Program-made: the position numbers and the translations under genes | In this document: positions 10,509-21,356 of the stretch, piece after piece | How positions within the stretch are numbered: the stretch's first letter is position 1 | Layout of the letters: each line of letters opens with the position of its first letter | The notes under the pieces: model-generated | What the model was told of the DNA's origin: nothing | Databases searched by the model: none | Seen by the model: only the letters and a program-made list of their open reading frames with translations | DNA from: Adiantum capillus-veneris | Taxonomy: Eukaryota > Streptophyta > Polypodiopsida > Polypodiales > Pteridaceae | Direction of reading: 5' to 3' | Length of the DNA stretch: 62,000 nt | Assembly (NCBI GenBank): GCA_014529385.2 | Contig: CM043945.1 | Coordinates: 94,590,112 to 94,652,111 of the forward strand

Positions 10509-11123
10509 ATAGCTAAATAGCTAAATCACAGGAGATCCAACATTGGTCGCTGGCGGATCTCATCAATATGCTCCATGGTCAGTAGTCTGACCGGGCATCA
10601 TGCATGCCTGGCCAAAGTGACCCGAATCTTCTCATGCAGTCTCTGTCGATGTTGTGTAGTCCTCCGCGGTAGTGGGCGTCTGGATCTCCCCAGCTCAATC
10701 GCTCGGTCGATCAATGTGCCTTTGCTGTGAGACAAATGTGAGCTCTGTTCTGATAGTAACTCCTCTAGCTATCCAATGTCTGTTCTAAAGAAATTTGTGA
10801 TCCATCTCTGAGACTGGCTAGCCTCAGGCTCTCCCTGTGTATGCGCAAAAACAAACCGAGGCATCTCTGATCTTCGTACCCCATGACTCCGGAGAGTGTT
10901 CCAAAACCCTCTCTGAACAAGCAATGGAAGCGGCCTCGTATCTCGTAGTAGACAGGGCGTAGCATGTGTAGCGCAACTCTGTCTCAGGCTCCATGTCACA
11001 CAAGGGGCATGTCCTGGCCTCTGGTGGTACTCTGCTGTATCTCCCAGTTTCAATCCGCAGCTAGTGTGAAGACGTGAGTATCTGGCCAAAAGCACATCGT
11101 ATCCCATGAGACATGTGGGTGTC
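10509..11123 (-). pseudogene. LINE L-A ORF2 C-terminus, segment 1
   Basis: Minus-strand C-terminal part of a non-LTR retrotransposon polyprotein. The zinc knuckle CPLCDMEPETEL lies near 10,970-11,005 but a frameshift destroys its second half. The arginine-rich tail that ends this ORF in other copies is near 10,620-10,700. The segment ends at 11,123, where element B is inserted, and resumes at 18,003. Confidence 0.8.
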
Positions 11124-11835
11124 TGTAATAGACTTGGACACTCCAAGTCAAGAATCTACCACGACAACACCCAATAACCACTTCAAAACAGTTTACAGTT
11201 CACAATTTAATTCGACACTGGCCCGACGGAGTTCCGTGCCTAGAGATATTGGCCCCAAAGACTGGGGCCCCTTTCGGTATTTCTTTTTGTATTAATCTCA
11301 GTTCAAAGTACAAGAGTGCGGGCAGGCGCTCACACTCAGACTCTGCGTCCAGATGCTCTGAATTGTGAGTGGCCTACCCACTTATTTAAAGAGTACAAGG
11401 GATGCCAAAAGCAAAGCCCCAAAAGCTGAAAATCAAAAGCTCAAAAGCTTTGCAAAAATAAAGCAGTTTCTCTTTCTCTCTTTCTCTTGCTAAAATAAAG
11501 CAAAGAGGCTTTTCTCTCTCTTTCTCTCTCTCTTGCTTAGTCAAATAAAGCAAAGAGGTTCCATCTTTCTCTCTCAACAATTGCGTGGAAAAAGCATGGC
11601 TCACAAACTGTCGAAAAGCGTCCAGCGCAGTTCACGCCACAAATCACGGAGATCCGTACAGTTGCCGTGTGTCAACTGCCACGTGTCAGCAAAATTCAGG
11701 ATTAGGGTTAGGTTTAGGGTTAGGGCAGAATTAGAGTTTCTGATTTTAGGGTTAGGGTTTCAACAAAATTAGAGTTTCAAATTTTTAGGGTTAGGGTTTC
11801 GGCAAAGCGGGCAACCACGTCATCACTCTGTGACA
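11124..11835 (-). repeat. Element B 3' LTR
   Basis: 712 bp, TGTAATAGAC...CTGTGACA on the plus strand. It matches 17,340-18,002 over its length. A CT-rich section (about 11,465-11,575) and a telomere-like block (11,698-11,806) lie inside. Confidence 0.92.
11698..11806 (+). repeat. Telomere-like repeats in element B 3' LTR
   Basis: Motifs such as GGATTAGGGTTAGG, TTTAGGGTTAGGG and TTAGGGTTTCAAC lie in the U3 part of the LTR. Confidence 0.85.
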
Positions 11836-11850
11836 TACCCCCCTCTTGAG
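11836..11850 (-). promoter_or_regulatory. Element B polypurine tract
   Basis: TACCCCCCTCTTGAG on the plus strand is a purine tract on the coding strand, directly abutting the 3' LTR. Element E has the same motif at 50,445-50,458. Confidence 0.8.
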
Positions 11851-12434
11851 AGCATTGTAATCGCCCTCGATTACGCCTGCAAACCGTCTTAGCAGACACT
11901 GACTGTTAGTACCTACGTACTAGAAACACACATCTAGCACATGTACCAATCGACAATCACATCACACGACATCACAGGACATCACATGACATTCAAAATT
12001 CATTCGGATCTTAGACCATGATTTATCGGCAATGTAGCTAGCAATCGCATCTAGATCCAGTCGGGACCCCATAGATGTCCGATTGACTAACCCCTATTGC
12101 AACCATGTCTATTCAAGGTCAATTAGACCAAAATGCTGTAGTCATTTCGTCTATCAGTTCCTGCACTTAAAAAGAAGTCAAGAACAAATCAGTTTCATAT
12201 TACGGAATTCCATTTCATAAAGTCATACAGCAGAATACTGTCAGCTCTCAGTATCCCTGAACCTCAAAGAGACATCAGTGACTCTAGTATTCTAAAATCA
12301 AGGCATCTGTTGACAAAGGAGCGGAGTAACTCCCCTCTTGTGCATCCCACAGCACCAAATCTGCGGCCAAGCTGAATTTTGGGTTCCATTTGGAATAGAC
12401 TATGCTAAACCAAAAGCTTCGAGGTAAAGTTTCA
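11851..12434 (-). other. Element B 3' untranslated region
   Basis: No open frame. About 11,930-12,000 is rich in repeated CACATCAC/ACATCACA motifs, and the equivalent appears in reverse complement in E (about 50,275-50,345), so it is a conserved non-coding part of the family. Confidence 0.7.
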
Positions 12435-13350
12435 CTATCTTAGGTATCTGCTAGGTTCTCCTCCTCCATCCAGATAGTTCTTGAATTTAACCAAGAACCG
12501 CCTTCGGACTTTACCTTTATTCTTTGTGTCCTTATGTGCCAAAATTTGTTCAGGAACAAGGATCTCCTCGTTTTCTTCCACTTCGGGTTGCTCATCGGGC
12601 TCCCCATCATCAGGCACATCACCCCTTTAAAAGGTTTCAAGAGACTCACATGAAATGCATTGTGAATCCTCCAAGTGTCAGGCAATTTCATTCGGAAGGA
12701 GACATCATTGATCTTTTCGGAGATCTGGAAATGTCCCTAGTATCTCATACTAAGCTTTGGAAAAAGCCTCTCCTTTCCCTTTTTCTTTCTCAGGCGTGCC
12801 TTCTCAAAACATAAGAGCACCCAATCATCCTCCTTCAATTTCAAATCGCGACGATGGCGATCCGCTGCCTTCTTCTGTCGTTCTTGAGATTTCTGCAAAG
12901 CCTCGCGGACTTTGGCAAAAGCCGTGTCTAAGTCACGCGTATACTCATCCGCTTCCAAAATCTTATCTTTCGTGCTTAGGAAGGGTGGAACCTTCGTAGC
13001 ACCTTCAACAATCTCAAATGGGGCCTTTCCCGTCAAAGAGTGTATCGTGTTATTGTAGGCAAATTCCACCAAAGGTAGATACTTTTCCCATTGAGTCTTC
13101 TGATCCGAGATATAAGACTTCAATAAATCTAAAACCACTGAATTGGCAATCTCAGATTGCCCGTCAGTTGGCGGGTGGAAAGATGACGAGAACTGCAACC
13201 GCGTGCGAATGTTCTCCCAAATTGCCTTCCAAAACAAACTCTAAATCTGGGGTCCTTGTTGGAGATAATCGTCTTAGGCATGCCATGTAATCTAAAAATC
13301 TGGGCCACAAACAGTCTCGCTAAGTGATCCGGCTTGACTGTTTTCTTCAC
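12435..13350 (-). pseudogene. Element B integrase core and chromodomain
   Basis: Read on the minus strand: the HGMPKTIISNKDPRF segment (about 13,270), where the second catalytic aspartate of the DDE triad (SDRDP in F) is Asn; FHPPTDGQSEIANS with the glutamate (about 13,170); GKAPFEIVEG; the GPF-like C-terminal region; then a chromodomain start (LAHKDTKNKGKVRRRFLVKF, about 12,545-12,480). A short deletion and frameshift after FKNY (about 12,470) breaks the chromodomain. The integrase cannot be active as written. Confidence 0.87.
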
Positions 13351-14063
13351 TGGAATAAAATGAGCCTTCTCAGGAGATCAAAAATGAAATCCATTGCGGG
13401 GCGCGTGGGTGTGGGCAAAGGCTGTAACAATCCCTGTGCTTTATGCCTGTCAAACTTGACCTTATGGCATACCAAGCAACTGTGCACAAACTCTTCCACA
13501 TCCTTCTTGAGTCTCGACCAAAAGAAGTATCTCTCTACCCCTTTCATGGTGGTAGCAATGCCACGGTGACTCGTAAAAGGTGGACAATGGCATTCGTTCA
13601 TAGCCTTTTCCCTCAACGGCTGTATAACACACAACATGGTTTTTCTCATCAAGTAGCCATCCCGAATGGAATATCCCGCTACTATCTCCCCATCCCGTAT
13701 CCGTGTGAAAACGTCTGCAAAATCTGTATCTGTGGCATACTGGTCGACCATATCCTCGAAGCTCCTATGATGTACCGCGGAAATAGCCTGAACCAACGGC
13801 TTCCGAGACAAAGCATCTGCTACCACATTCTTCTGTCCCTGAACATGGACAATCTGGAAGTGAAACTGTGACATTATGTTCGCCCACCGCATTCGCTTTT
13901 CCGATAGCTGCTTTTGTGACAAGAAGTAGCGTAAACTCTGATGGTCTGTAAAGACAGCAAAATCCACTCCAAGTAGGTAGTGCCGCCACTGAGTAAGAGC
14001 ATGGATAACCGCCAAAAGCTCTTTCTCATAAATCTGTGCTGTCATTTCCGGCCTTGAGAACAA
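13351..14063 (-). pseudogene. Element B RNase H and integrase zinc finger
   Basis: Open frame of 238 codons. RNase H motifs YEKELLAVIHAL, TDHQSLRYFLSQ and NVVADALSRKP come first. The integrase HHCC finger follows (HCPPFTSH ... CLVCHKVKFD), then LLQPLPTP and MDFIFDLL with the first catalytic aspartate. The frame then breaks by a deletion of about 20 residues relative to F (the PRTPTGNDGIWT region). The sequence offers the reference for glutamine positions that are stops in F and E. Confidence 0.88.
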
Positions 14064-14914
14064 TCAGCTCTCGTAAGCAATGGCATGGCCTTCTTGCATT
14101 AAGACCGCACCCAGACTATGACCACAAGTATCACAATATACTTCAAATGACTTCTGCAAGTTCGGCAAAGTCAAAACTGGTCCCGTAGTCAATTTCTCTT
14201 TCAAAGTCTGAAAGGCAGTCACCTCTATGGGTCCCCACGAGAAAGGAACTCCTTTCTGTATCAAGATATGCAAAGGGGAAGCAACCTTTGCAAACTTTCG
14301 AATGAACCGCCTGTAGTACGAACACAATCCCAAGAAGCTTCTGACTTCATGGACATTCTTCAAATCGGGCTAATCACGGATAGTCTCTATCTTGGCCCGA
14401 TCCATTTGCACTCACGCTGCTAAGACAATGTGTCCCAAAAAGTGTATCTTTGGTAGAAAAAATGCACTTTTCTTTGCATTAATCACTAACTTGTAATGCT
14501 TGAAAGACCTGAAGCAAATGATCCTGTGTTCTGTTTCATTCTTGGAGAAAACAATAATATCGTCAAAGAAAGTGCCAACAAATAGCCATAACTGTCGAAA
14601 AATCATGTCCATCATCCGGTTAAACGTCGCAGGAGCATTGGTTAAGCCAAAAGGCAACACCAAAAACTCAAATAACCCAAAAGTAGTCTGAAGGCTGTCT
14701 TGTAGACGTCTCCCGGCGCGATTCGGATTTGATGATATCCACTCTTCAGATCAATCCTGCTAAAGCACGAGGATCCTTGTAATCTGTCGAGTATATCATC
14801 GATCCTAGGAATCGGAAATCTGTTCTTGATGGTGATTTTGTTGAGAGCTCTATAATCAATGCACATTCTCCAAGATCCGTCTTTCTTCAAAACCAACAAC
14901 ACTGGAGAGCAATA
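14064..14914 (-). pseudogene. Element B reverse transcriptase
   Basis: RT palm on the minus strand: [20 protein letters not shown] (about 14,900), [15 protein letters not shown] (catalytic Asp in RIDLKSGY), then a break near 14,680. [16 protein letters not shown] follows, then the FFDDIIVFSK motif (YxDD-type, about 14,560) and FLGLCSYYRRFI (about 14,330). Three separate open pieces in different frames show at least two frameshifts, and stop TAG near 14,915 separates it from the protease frame. Confidence 0.88.
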
Positions 14915-14917
14915 CGG

Positions 14918-16099
14918 TCACGTACTAGGTTGGACAAGACCCTTTTCCAAGAGGTCTTTTACTTGGTTCATAATCTCTTCATTCTGTGCTCGGCTCACAC
15001 GGTAAGGTGGCCGGTTCAGTGGTGTGCTTCCAGGAATAAGATTAATGGTGTGATCTTCAGGACGAGCAGGTGGTAACTCGCCTGGCAGGCCCTCTGAGAA
15101 GCAATCGGAATGAGAGTGGAGAAAATATTGGCGCTCTTTATCAAGTTGACACATATTTGTCCTATCCTCATCACTTAACTCTTTCATAAAGATCGAGTAA
15201 ACAAACAGACTAGATTTCATTAATTTTGAAATGGCCGAAGCGGTTACAATAGGGACAGACTCGCCCTTCAGTTTAATGTCAAGTACAATGGTTCTATCCT
15301 TCTCTGTAGTCAATGTCGCTTTCCTCGCCCGATAGTCGAACACGGCGTTGTTCTTTTGGTACCACGAAATTCCCAAGAGAACATCACAACCTTCCAAAGG
15401 CATTATGTAAAAGTCCTCATGCCCAAAATACCCCTGACAATGCAACCGAAGTTTGCCAATGACAGGTGTAATGGCTACGTCCATGCTGGGTGCCGCTAGA
15501 ACTGCCTCCACAAGTGGTCCCATCCAATCAGGAGTGATCTCCAACCGCGCCGCCAATTCCGGTGAAATGAAGTTGGCCTTGGCTCCTCCATCAAAGAAGA
15601 TCAGGGTCTCTTGGTCTTTCACTTTGCCCCAAGCTCGACAAAGTTCTGTACTCTCGTCGATCGTGCTGGGATCGATATCCACGCAATCTGGAACCAATCC
15701 TGTTTTCATCTTGCCTTTTCTTCCACGTTCCTCAGCTGCTCTCGAACTCTCAGGCCTTTCGTCGTCCTTGTCATTCTGTTCTTTCTGTGCCTTTTTAGGG
15801 CACTTCGCGGAGATATGTCCTGTTTCCCCGCATCCAAAGCACTTTCCCTCCTTGATGAAGCGAGCTCTCTCCTGAGGAGTAAGCTTGGGTCGTGCATTCT
15901 TCTTTTTTGAGTTGCTCTTTCTCTTTCTACTCTCATTTGTCGAAATCTGTTTGGCTCTTTGTGTCATAACCTCATCGGTAAGGTACGTCAGACTGCCAGA
16001 GTGAATAGCAAAACCCTGTTTCGCATGACTCATCAACTCCTGAATAGAAGCTGACTTCTGTTCCAAGCAGTGATCTCGGATCTTTGTAGGTAAACCCAA
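14918..16099 (-). pseudogene. Element B Gag C-terminus and protease
   Basis: 393-codon open frame. The zinc knuckle CFGCGETGHISAKC is at about 15,845-15,805. The retropepsin motif IFFDGGAKANFISPE follows (D-G-G in place of D-S/T-G), then EGCDVLLGISWYQKNNAVF. The frame runs towards the RT through PPYRVSRAQ and stops at LVQPST. It is in another frame from the preceding gag piece, so one frameshift lies near 16,100. Confidence 0.88.
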
Positions 16100-16109
16100 G
16101 GTAAACCGC

Positions 16110-17150
16110 TCAATTTGTTCCCTGAACGAGATCTTCTTGAATGAAGAGGCGGGTAGAAAAGAGCTCCAGAATCTCTCCCAATAAGCGTCCCCCTGTATCT
16201 TTCTTGGTCATCCGAAGATGGTTCCAAGCAGCTCGAATACCGTATTCATACTCTCGGGTCAGCCAAGAAGAAATAAAAAGCTTCTTACATTTCAGCCATT
16301 TAACTGGCGCAGTCTTGTTTAAAAGAAGCGTGGACCACCAAGTTCGAGCATTCCTCTTAAAGTAAGAGGTAGCTCTCCGAATCTTCAAGTGCTTTGAGTA
16401 GTGTCCTCCCGTGAAAGCGATGTCAAACTGCTATACAAAAGACAAAGCCTTCGAAGCATCTCTATATCCTGAAAACGTGTCAAATTTAATTGACTGTCCA
16501 CCTTCCTTAAACTCTCGAACTTTCTTGCTTTTGTCTTCTAGAAAGTCATACTGGTTGGCTTTATAAAAATTCTTCTTCTTTGCATAGAAGTTGCTCTCGT
16601 CAGAGTCTGAACTGTCTGTAGACGAGTCCTCGGTAGAACTATCTCTCACTAGGCGAGATTTAGACTTCTTTGCCTTTTTCTTGCTCTTTCCGAAGCGTTG
16701 TTTCTTGCTTCGCTTTTTGCCAATGCGGTCTTCTTCGCTCGAGTCAGATGAGCTAGAAGAACTGTCAAAAGAAGAAGAAGTTCAGGGTACTCCTTCAAAT
16801 CGAACACGCTTCTTCTGTTTCTTTGCCTTTTCAAATGTCGACTGACGACCCAAATAGCCCGGGAAGTCGGTGTCTTTCTTCTGCTTTTTGTCGTGCTTTT
16901 TAGCTTTGTTTTGCGCGTCAAAAAGCTGAGCAATTCGCGCATCAACCACCTCTTCTAATTCCTTCTCTGAATATTTCTTGTGACCAGAAGGTTTCTTGAG
17001 AGCGGGTTTTGGGGGTGGTGTTGTGGTTTTTTGCCACTCCTCATGCACCTCCTGGAAGGAAGTCTTGCTCATATATTTTGCAAATTTTGGGTCCTTCGCA
17101 AAATTGAGCATCATCTTTGTTGCATCGCCCATCAATTGTTGACGCTCCAT
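16110..17150 (-). pseudogene. Element B Gag N-terminal part (stops in frame)
   Basis: Read from ATG 17,150. A charged N-terminal region (PPPKPALKK, then a Lys/Ser/Asp-rich stretch with SSTEDSSTDSSDSDES) is followed by the gag domain with ARTWWSTLLL (about 16,340) and AAWNHLRMTKKDT. Stops in the same frame occur near 16,780 (TGA) and at 16,431-16,433 (TAG). The latter falls where element A has glutamine in FLQQFD. Confidence 0.82.
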
Positions 17151-17326
17151 CTCTCAAAACTCCACCTGAGTAGGCCGGGGCGGGCCATATTCCTTGCCAG
17201 AATCTTAGTTGTGATTACTTCCCGCATCTCCGGATGCAGAGGGAGTTGATTGATCCTTGCCTGAAGCCATAGGTGCCGCAGAAAAAAAATTGGGATAGGA
17301 TTTCCCGTAGGAGAGAAATAGGCCGT

Positions 17327-17338
17327 GCTCTAATACCA
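17327..17338 (-). promoter_or_regulatory. Element B primer-binding site
   Basis: GCTCTAATACCA on the plus strand is TGGTATTAGAGC on the coding strand, one base from the LTR. It is the initiator-tRNA-Met-type site with one change, identical to that of element E. Confidence 0.82.
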
Positions 17339-17339
17339 T

Positions 17340-18002
17340 AGTAATAGACTTGGACACTCCAAGTCAAGAGTCTACCACAACAGCACCAAATAACCACTTC
17401 AAAACAGTTCACAGTTCACAATTTAATTCGACACTTGCCCGGCGGAGTTCCGTGCCTAGAGATATTGGCCTTGCCCCTTTCGGTATTTCTTTTTGTATTA
17501 ATCTGAGTTCAAAGTACAAGAGTGCGGGCAGGCGCTCACACTCAGACTCTACGTCTAGATGCTCTAAATTGTGAGTGGCCTACCCACTTATTTAAAGAGT
17601 GCAAGGGATGCCAAAAGCAAAGCCCCAAAAGCTGAAAATCAAAAGCTCAAAAGCTTTGCAAAAATAAAGCAGTTTCTCTTTCTCTCTTTCTCTTGCTAAA
17701 ATAAAGCAAAGAGGCTTTTCTCTTTCTCTCTCTCTCTCTTGCTTAGTCAAATAAAGCAAAGAGGTTCCCTCTTTCTCTCTCAACAATTGCGTGGAAAAAG
17801 CATGGCTCAAAAACTGTCAAAAAGCTGCCAGCGCAATTCACGCCGCAAATCACGGAGATCCGTACACCTGCCACGTCGGCAAAATTCAGGATTAGGGTTA
17901 GGGTTAGGGCGGAATTAGGGTTTCTCATTTTAGGGTTAGGGTTTCAGATTTTTAGGATTAGGATTTCAGCAGAGCGGGCAGCCACATCATCACTTTGTGT
18001 CA
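17340..18002 (-). repeat. Element B 5' LTR
   Basis: 663 bp paired with 11,124-11,835. It starts AGTAATAG (TG mutated to AG) and ends TGTGTCA. It has lost several short segments relative to the other LTR, for example around 17,469 in the ATTGGCC region. Telomere-like motifs occur at 17,886-17,967. Confidence 0.9.
17886..17967 (+). repeat. Telomere-like repeats in element B 5' LTR
   Basis: GGATTAGGGTTAGGGTTAGG and TTTTAGGGTTAGGGTTTC motifs at the same relative place as in the partner LTR. Confidence 0.85.
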
Positions 18003-19161
18003 TTGTCCATGTATCTGGGTCTCGTCACAAAACCGTCCTCTGTAAGCTCGAGAAGGTACTCTCTGTAGAAAGCCATCTTCGGGCCCAACTCATGTGCTGG
18101 CTGTATCCATGTCCTCTTCCTGTCTAGTTGAGTGAATCCTGGCGGATGAGCTCGGTGATCTCGGACTATGTAAGAGTGAGAGATGGTGCATCCAGTGAGT
18201 ACTAGAAGGGTGGCAATCTGTCTATGCTGAACCCATGCGCCTGAAACCATGATGTCATCTCCCCATACCAGCATGCGGTATCTCCTTGCATGGCTAACTG
18301 TCGAGAGGACTCAAGTGCAAGGCGGGCATAATGTCTCTGGGAAGTTCCCTCATGCAGTGTATGAAGGAGACTGATCTGGTGAGCACCTCAACCACTAGTG
18401 GGGGGGCCGCTAGCTCTGCTCGGATAATGGCACGTGGTACTGAAGCCTTGGCTCTAATGAGCCGCCAGATCATAGAGACCAGAGGTTTCTACATGTCCCC
18501 CCATCCATCAGTACGACCCGACCTCCCGTGATGATCCAATGAAGGTCCCCATATCTTAACTCCATAGAGCAATGCAAAAGCCACCAAAGTGTCAAAGAGC
18601 CAGAGCTTCGTCCGAGGCTCTTGAAACTGAACCTGCGAACACATCCTCTCCAATCTACCCAATGTTGCATGGGCTCTAGTCAATCTGGTCTCTGCTGCCC
18701 TCCTTGATGAAAATGTTGGTCCGCTAAAAACCACTCCAAGGTAAGTGTAAGCATCTGTATACTCCACTGTCTCCTGTTCGTATGTGAATGTAGGTGCTGA
18801 TCTCGTAATCCACTGTGGGGTGGTATTAAACACCATAACCTTGGTTTTACCAAGGTTGACAGACAAACCACTTTCGTGGGCAAACCTATGCAAAGCATCC
18901 AAATGACATTGCATCCCGTCCGGGGAGTCGGAGATCAACACAATATCATCAGCATATAACAATAGTGGAATCCATGTCCCTGCCAGCTGTGCACCTCTAT
19001 CACCATCGCTCTCAATGTAGTCAGCAACCTTATCCACATACATACCGAATAGAGTAGGAGAGAGCGGGCAGCCCTGCTTCACCGCAATAGTGGAGTGAAC
19101 TGGTGTAGATAGACTATCTGAGGTGCGTACATGCCCCACTACTGACCTGTATAATGCCATG
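18003..19161 (-). pseudogene. LINE L-A ORF2 segment 2: RT core to C-terminal region
   Basis: Minus strand. The 223-codon frame 19,160-18,489 starts inside the RT: HSTIAVKQGCPLSPTLFGMY (motif 4), LLLYADDIVLISDSPDG (catalytic YADD, about 18,960-18,910), LSVNLGKTKVMVFN, then YTYLGVVFSG and a LFDTLVAFALLYGVKIWGP segment. Downstream (18,489-18,003) frames alternate but match the C-terminal regions of copies at 31,397 and 38,183. It continues at 11,123 beyond element B. Part of the RT upstream is deleted at the junction with element C. Confidence 0.88.
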
Positions 19162-19870
19162 TGTCACAAGACGGGCACCACGTGCCAATAGAAAAGAACA
19201 GGCTGAACAGACTTTTAGCACTTCAATAACAACTGAACTGAAAGAGAGAGACGACACGTGACACGGAGTGGCGAAATTCAACCCCAGAGAGTATTGGCCC
19301 CAAACCTTGGTGCCCCTTTCGATATATTTCTTTATATTGCATCAACACAGTACAAGCCGGTACTCTAGACTCTGCACCTTCACCAAGAAGCATGCGAAGC
19401 ATGCCAGAGAATGAGCCCTAGCCTTAGATTTAAAGGCCCTTGGCCTGAAAAGCAGTTACATTAAAAAAGAGCCTTTAAAACTCAAAAGCTTATGGTCCAA
19501 AAGCAAAGCCAAAAAGCTGTTAGCGTAATTTATGGAAATCCGTACAGCCTGCCACGTCATCATGCCAACGCAATTTTCGGAAATCTGCCACGCTGCCCTT
19601 AGGGTTAGGGTTAGGCTTTTTGCAGTTTTAGGGTTAGGGTTTCCAGAATTAGGGTTTGCGGGTTTTAGGATTAGGGTTTTCACAATTGGGGTTTCAACAA
19701 TTAGGGTTTCTGACAGAAATTAGGGTTAGGTTTTTCTGCTCTCGGGCAACCACGTCATCACTTTGTGACACTTCTTCTGTTACTTGTTCTTCTTAGGGTT
19801 TAGGCCCCTAGGCCGGCATCTGTAAGTTGGCTCCATTCTTTAGGCTTTGACACGTCAACAATTTGTTACA
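19162..19870 (-). repeat. Element C 3' LTR
   Basis: 709 bp, TGTCACAAGA...TTGTTACA on the plus strand. Its two ends match LTR A reversed, but the inside contains a B-type terminus (ACCACGTCATCACTTTGTGACA, about 19,749-19,770) next to a telomere-like block (19,598-19,731). Confidence 0.88.
19598..19731 (+). repeat. Telomere-like repeats in element C 3' LTR
   Basis: Motifs TTAGGGTTAGGGTTAGG, TTTTAGGGTTAGGGTTTCC and AATTAGGGTTTGCGG. Confidence 0.85.
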
Positions 19871-21340
19871 TCTCCCCTTCTTGAAAGAGAGTAATCGTCC
19901 GCGTTTACAACATATCTGCAAAACAACTCAAGTTAGCTCAAAAATTTCCGAGGGACATTCCGAGGGACAATCAATTTGCTCTTTTTATTAAGGAGTTAGC
20001 TTCTCCTTTTAGCTGTTTTAATCAAGGAGTTAGCTTCTTCTTTCTGCTCTTTTGATCAAGGAGTTAGCTTCTCCTTTTGGCTGTTTTGATCAAGGAGTTA
20101 GCTTCTCCTTTCTGCTCTTTTGATCAAGGAGTTAGCTTCTCCTTTCGGCTATTTTGATCATGGAGTTAGCTTCTCCGTTCGTCGAGATCGGAACTCTTGA
20201 TATTCCGGCGTAGTAAAATTAGCCATCACACCCAGACCGTACTGATCTTGCACGGGTGTCTTGATGCACTAAAATTATATACCCAGGCAATCTCATCCAA
20301 TTAGGAATATTCAGTAATTGACAGATCACAATGCAACACAAATGCTCACATATGTATGTTACAAGACACAACAAACAGCGCCGCTGAGCACTCCCCTGAG
20401 ACAAAAAGGTCTGCGGTATGAAGCTACTCAACGACTACCTCGTCACTCTCCCCGCAATAACCTAAAAGGTCCGGGCCATGAGTTCAGAGGACTGTACAGT
20501 CAAACGCTCCCCAAGCCGCAGCCTGCATCGTTCGAAGGTTCTAGCATACAACGAAACGCTCCCCAGGCATCGGCTTGCATCGTTCCGAGGTTTTCTAGCA
20601 TACAACGAAACGCTCCCCAGGCATCGGCCTGCGTCGTTCCGAGGTTCAAACAATACCAAAACAGTATTTCTCACTTCTCCACCCGAGAGTAAAATCACCA
20701 ATCATTGAAACCAGTATCAAACCAGAGTCAAACAATTCAAATCGGCACCAAAACAAGTTCAAAACAGATACCATCCATTTCAAACAAATTCCAAACACGA
20801 TCACCAAACAAGATCAAACAAAACTCAAACTTAAAAAGCAATCTCGACATCAATCGAGCTCGAAAAGTCGATTGACTTTCCATCTTGAAACCTGTTCCAA
20901 AAATTAGGGTTAGGTTCCTTCCATGAGGTCGTAGCTGAGCACAGCATGGTCCATCAACTCTTGGACAGATAGTGTTTCTTTGGCGGCGATGGTAGTCCCA
21001 AGAGATAGCAATCACACCGAACCTCCAAGGTCATCTGCTCGTGAAGAGACATCTACTGAGAGATGTCGAGAAATTTCAAGTTATAATCTGCCATTGCTTC
21101 TAAGAAAAATAGTGACTTAAAACAAATCTGGATCCTTCTCTTGCAAGTGATCTTAATTGGCTTATGCCCTGTAAGACATGAGCGGTGAAGACGGGAGCGC
21201 ACCCGATGCGCGATGAAGTAAGGGTGGGAGTGGCTAATAGATCCGGGTGTTGGAGGGCGAAGATCTCTCAAATAAAATTCCATCAATAGCTCTGTTTGCT
21301 CTTTTGTAGGACCGGTATGCTTTCAGAAAAGCACACGCCT
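19871..21340 (-). other. Element C internal region (non-coding)
   Basis: 19,994-20,183 carries six imperfect 34-bp units around GGAGTTAGCTTCTCC. About 20,515-20,645 holds repeats around ACGAAACGCTCCCCAGGCAT. 21,120-21,330 is the leader equivalent of A (compare 6,480-6,660). Gag is absent, and no frame above noise is recognised. Confidence 0.75.
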
Positions 21341-21355
21341 GATGCTCTGATACCA
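21341..21355 (-). promoter_or_regulatory. Element C primer-binding site
   Basis: GATGCTCTGATACCA on the plus strand reads TGGTATCAGAGCATC on the coding strand; its first 12 bases match the initiator tRNA-Met complement exactly. Confidence 0.87.
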
Positions 21356-21356
21356 C

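Larger units (their letters stand above)
11124..18002 (-). mobile_element. Element B: near-complete chromovirus inserted in LINE L-A
   Basis: Full-length Ty3/gypsy layout on the minus strand: 5' LTR (right), primer site, gag, protease, RT, RNase H, integrase, chromodomain, polypurine tract, 3' LTR (left). The LINE frame is interrupted exactly here, and the bases next to the element (minus strand) are GACAA before and GACAC after. The intact LINE copies read GGACACCCAC at that place, so the target-site duplication is GACAC with one later change. Coding regions carry stops, frameshifts and an integrase deletion. Confidence 0.9.

Noticed and set aside
19994-20183. CRISPR-like array (six spaced repeats)
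   Set aside because: Units are directly tandem, imperfect and also vary between transposon copies; there are no unique spacers and the context is a plant LTR element.
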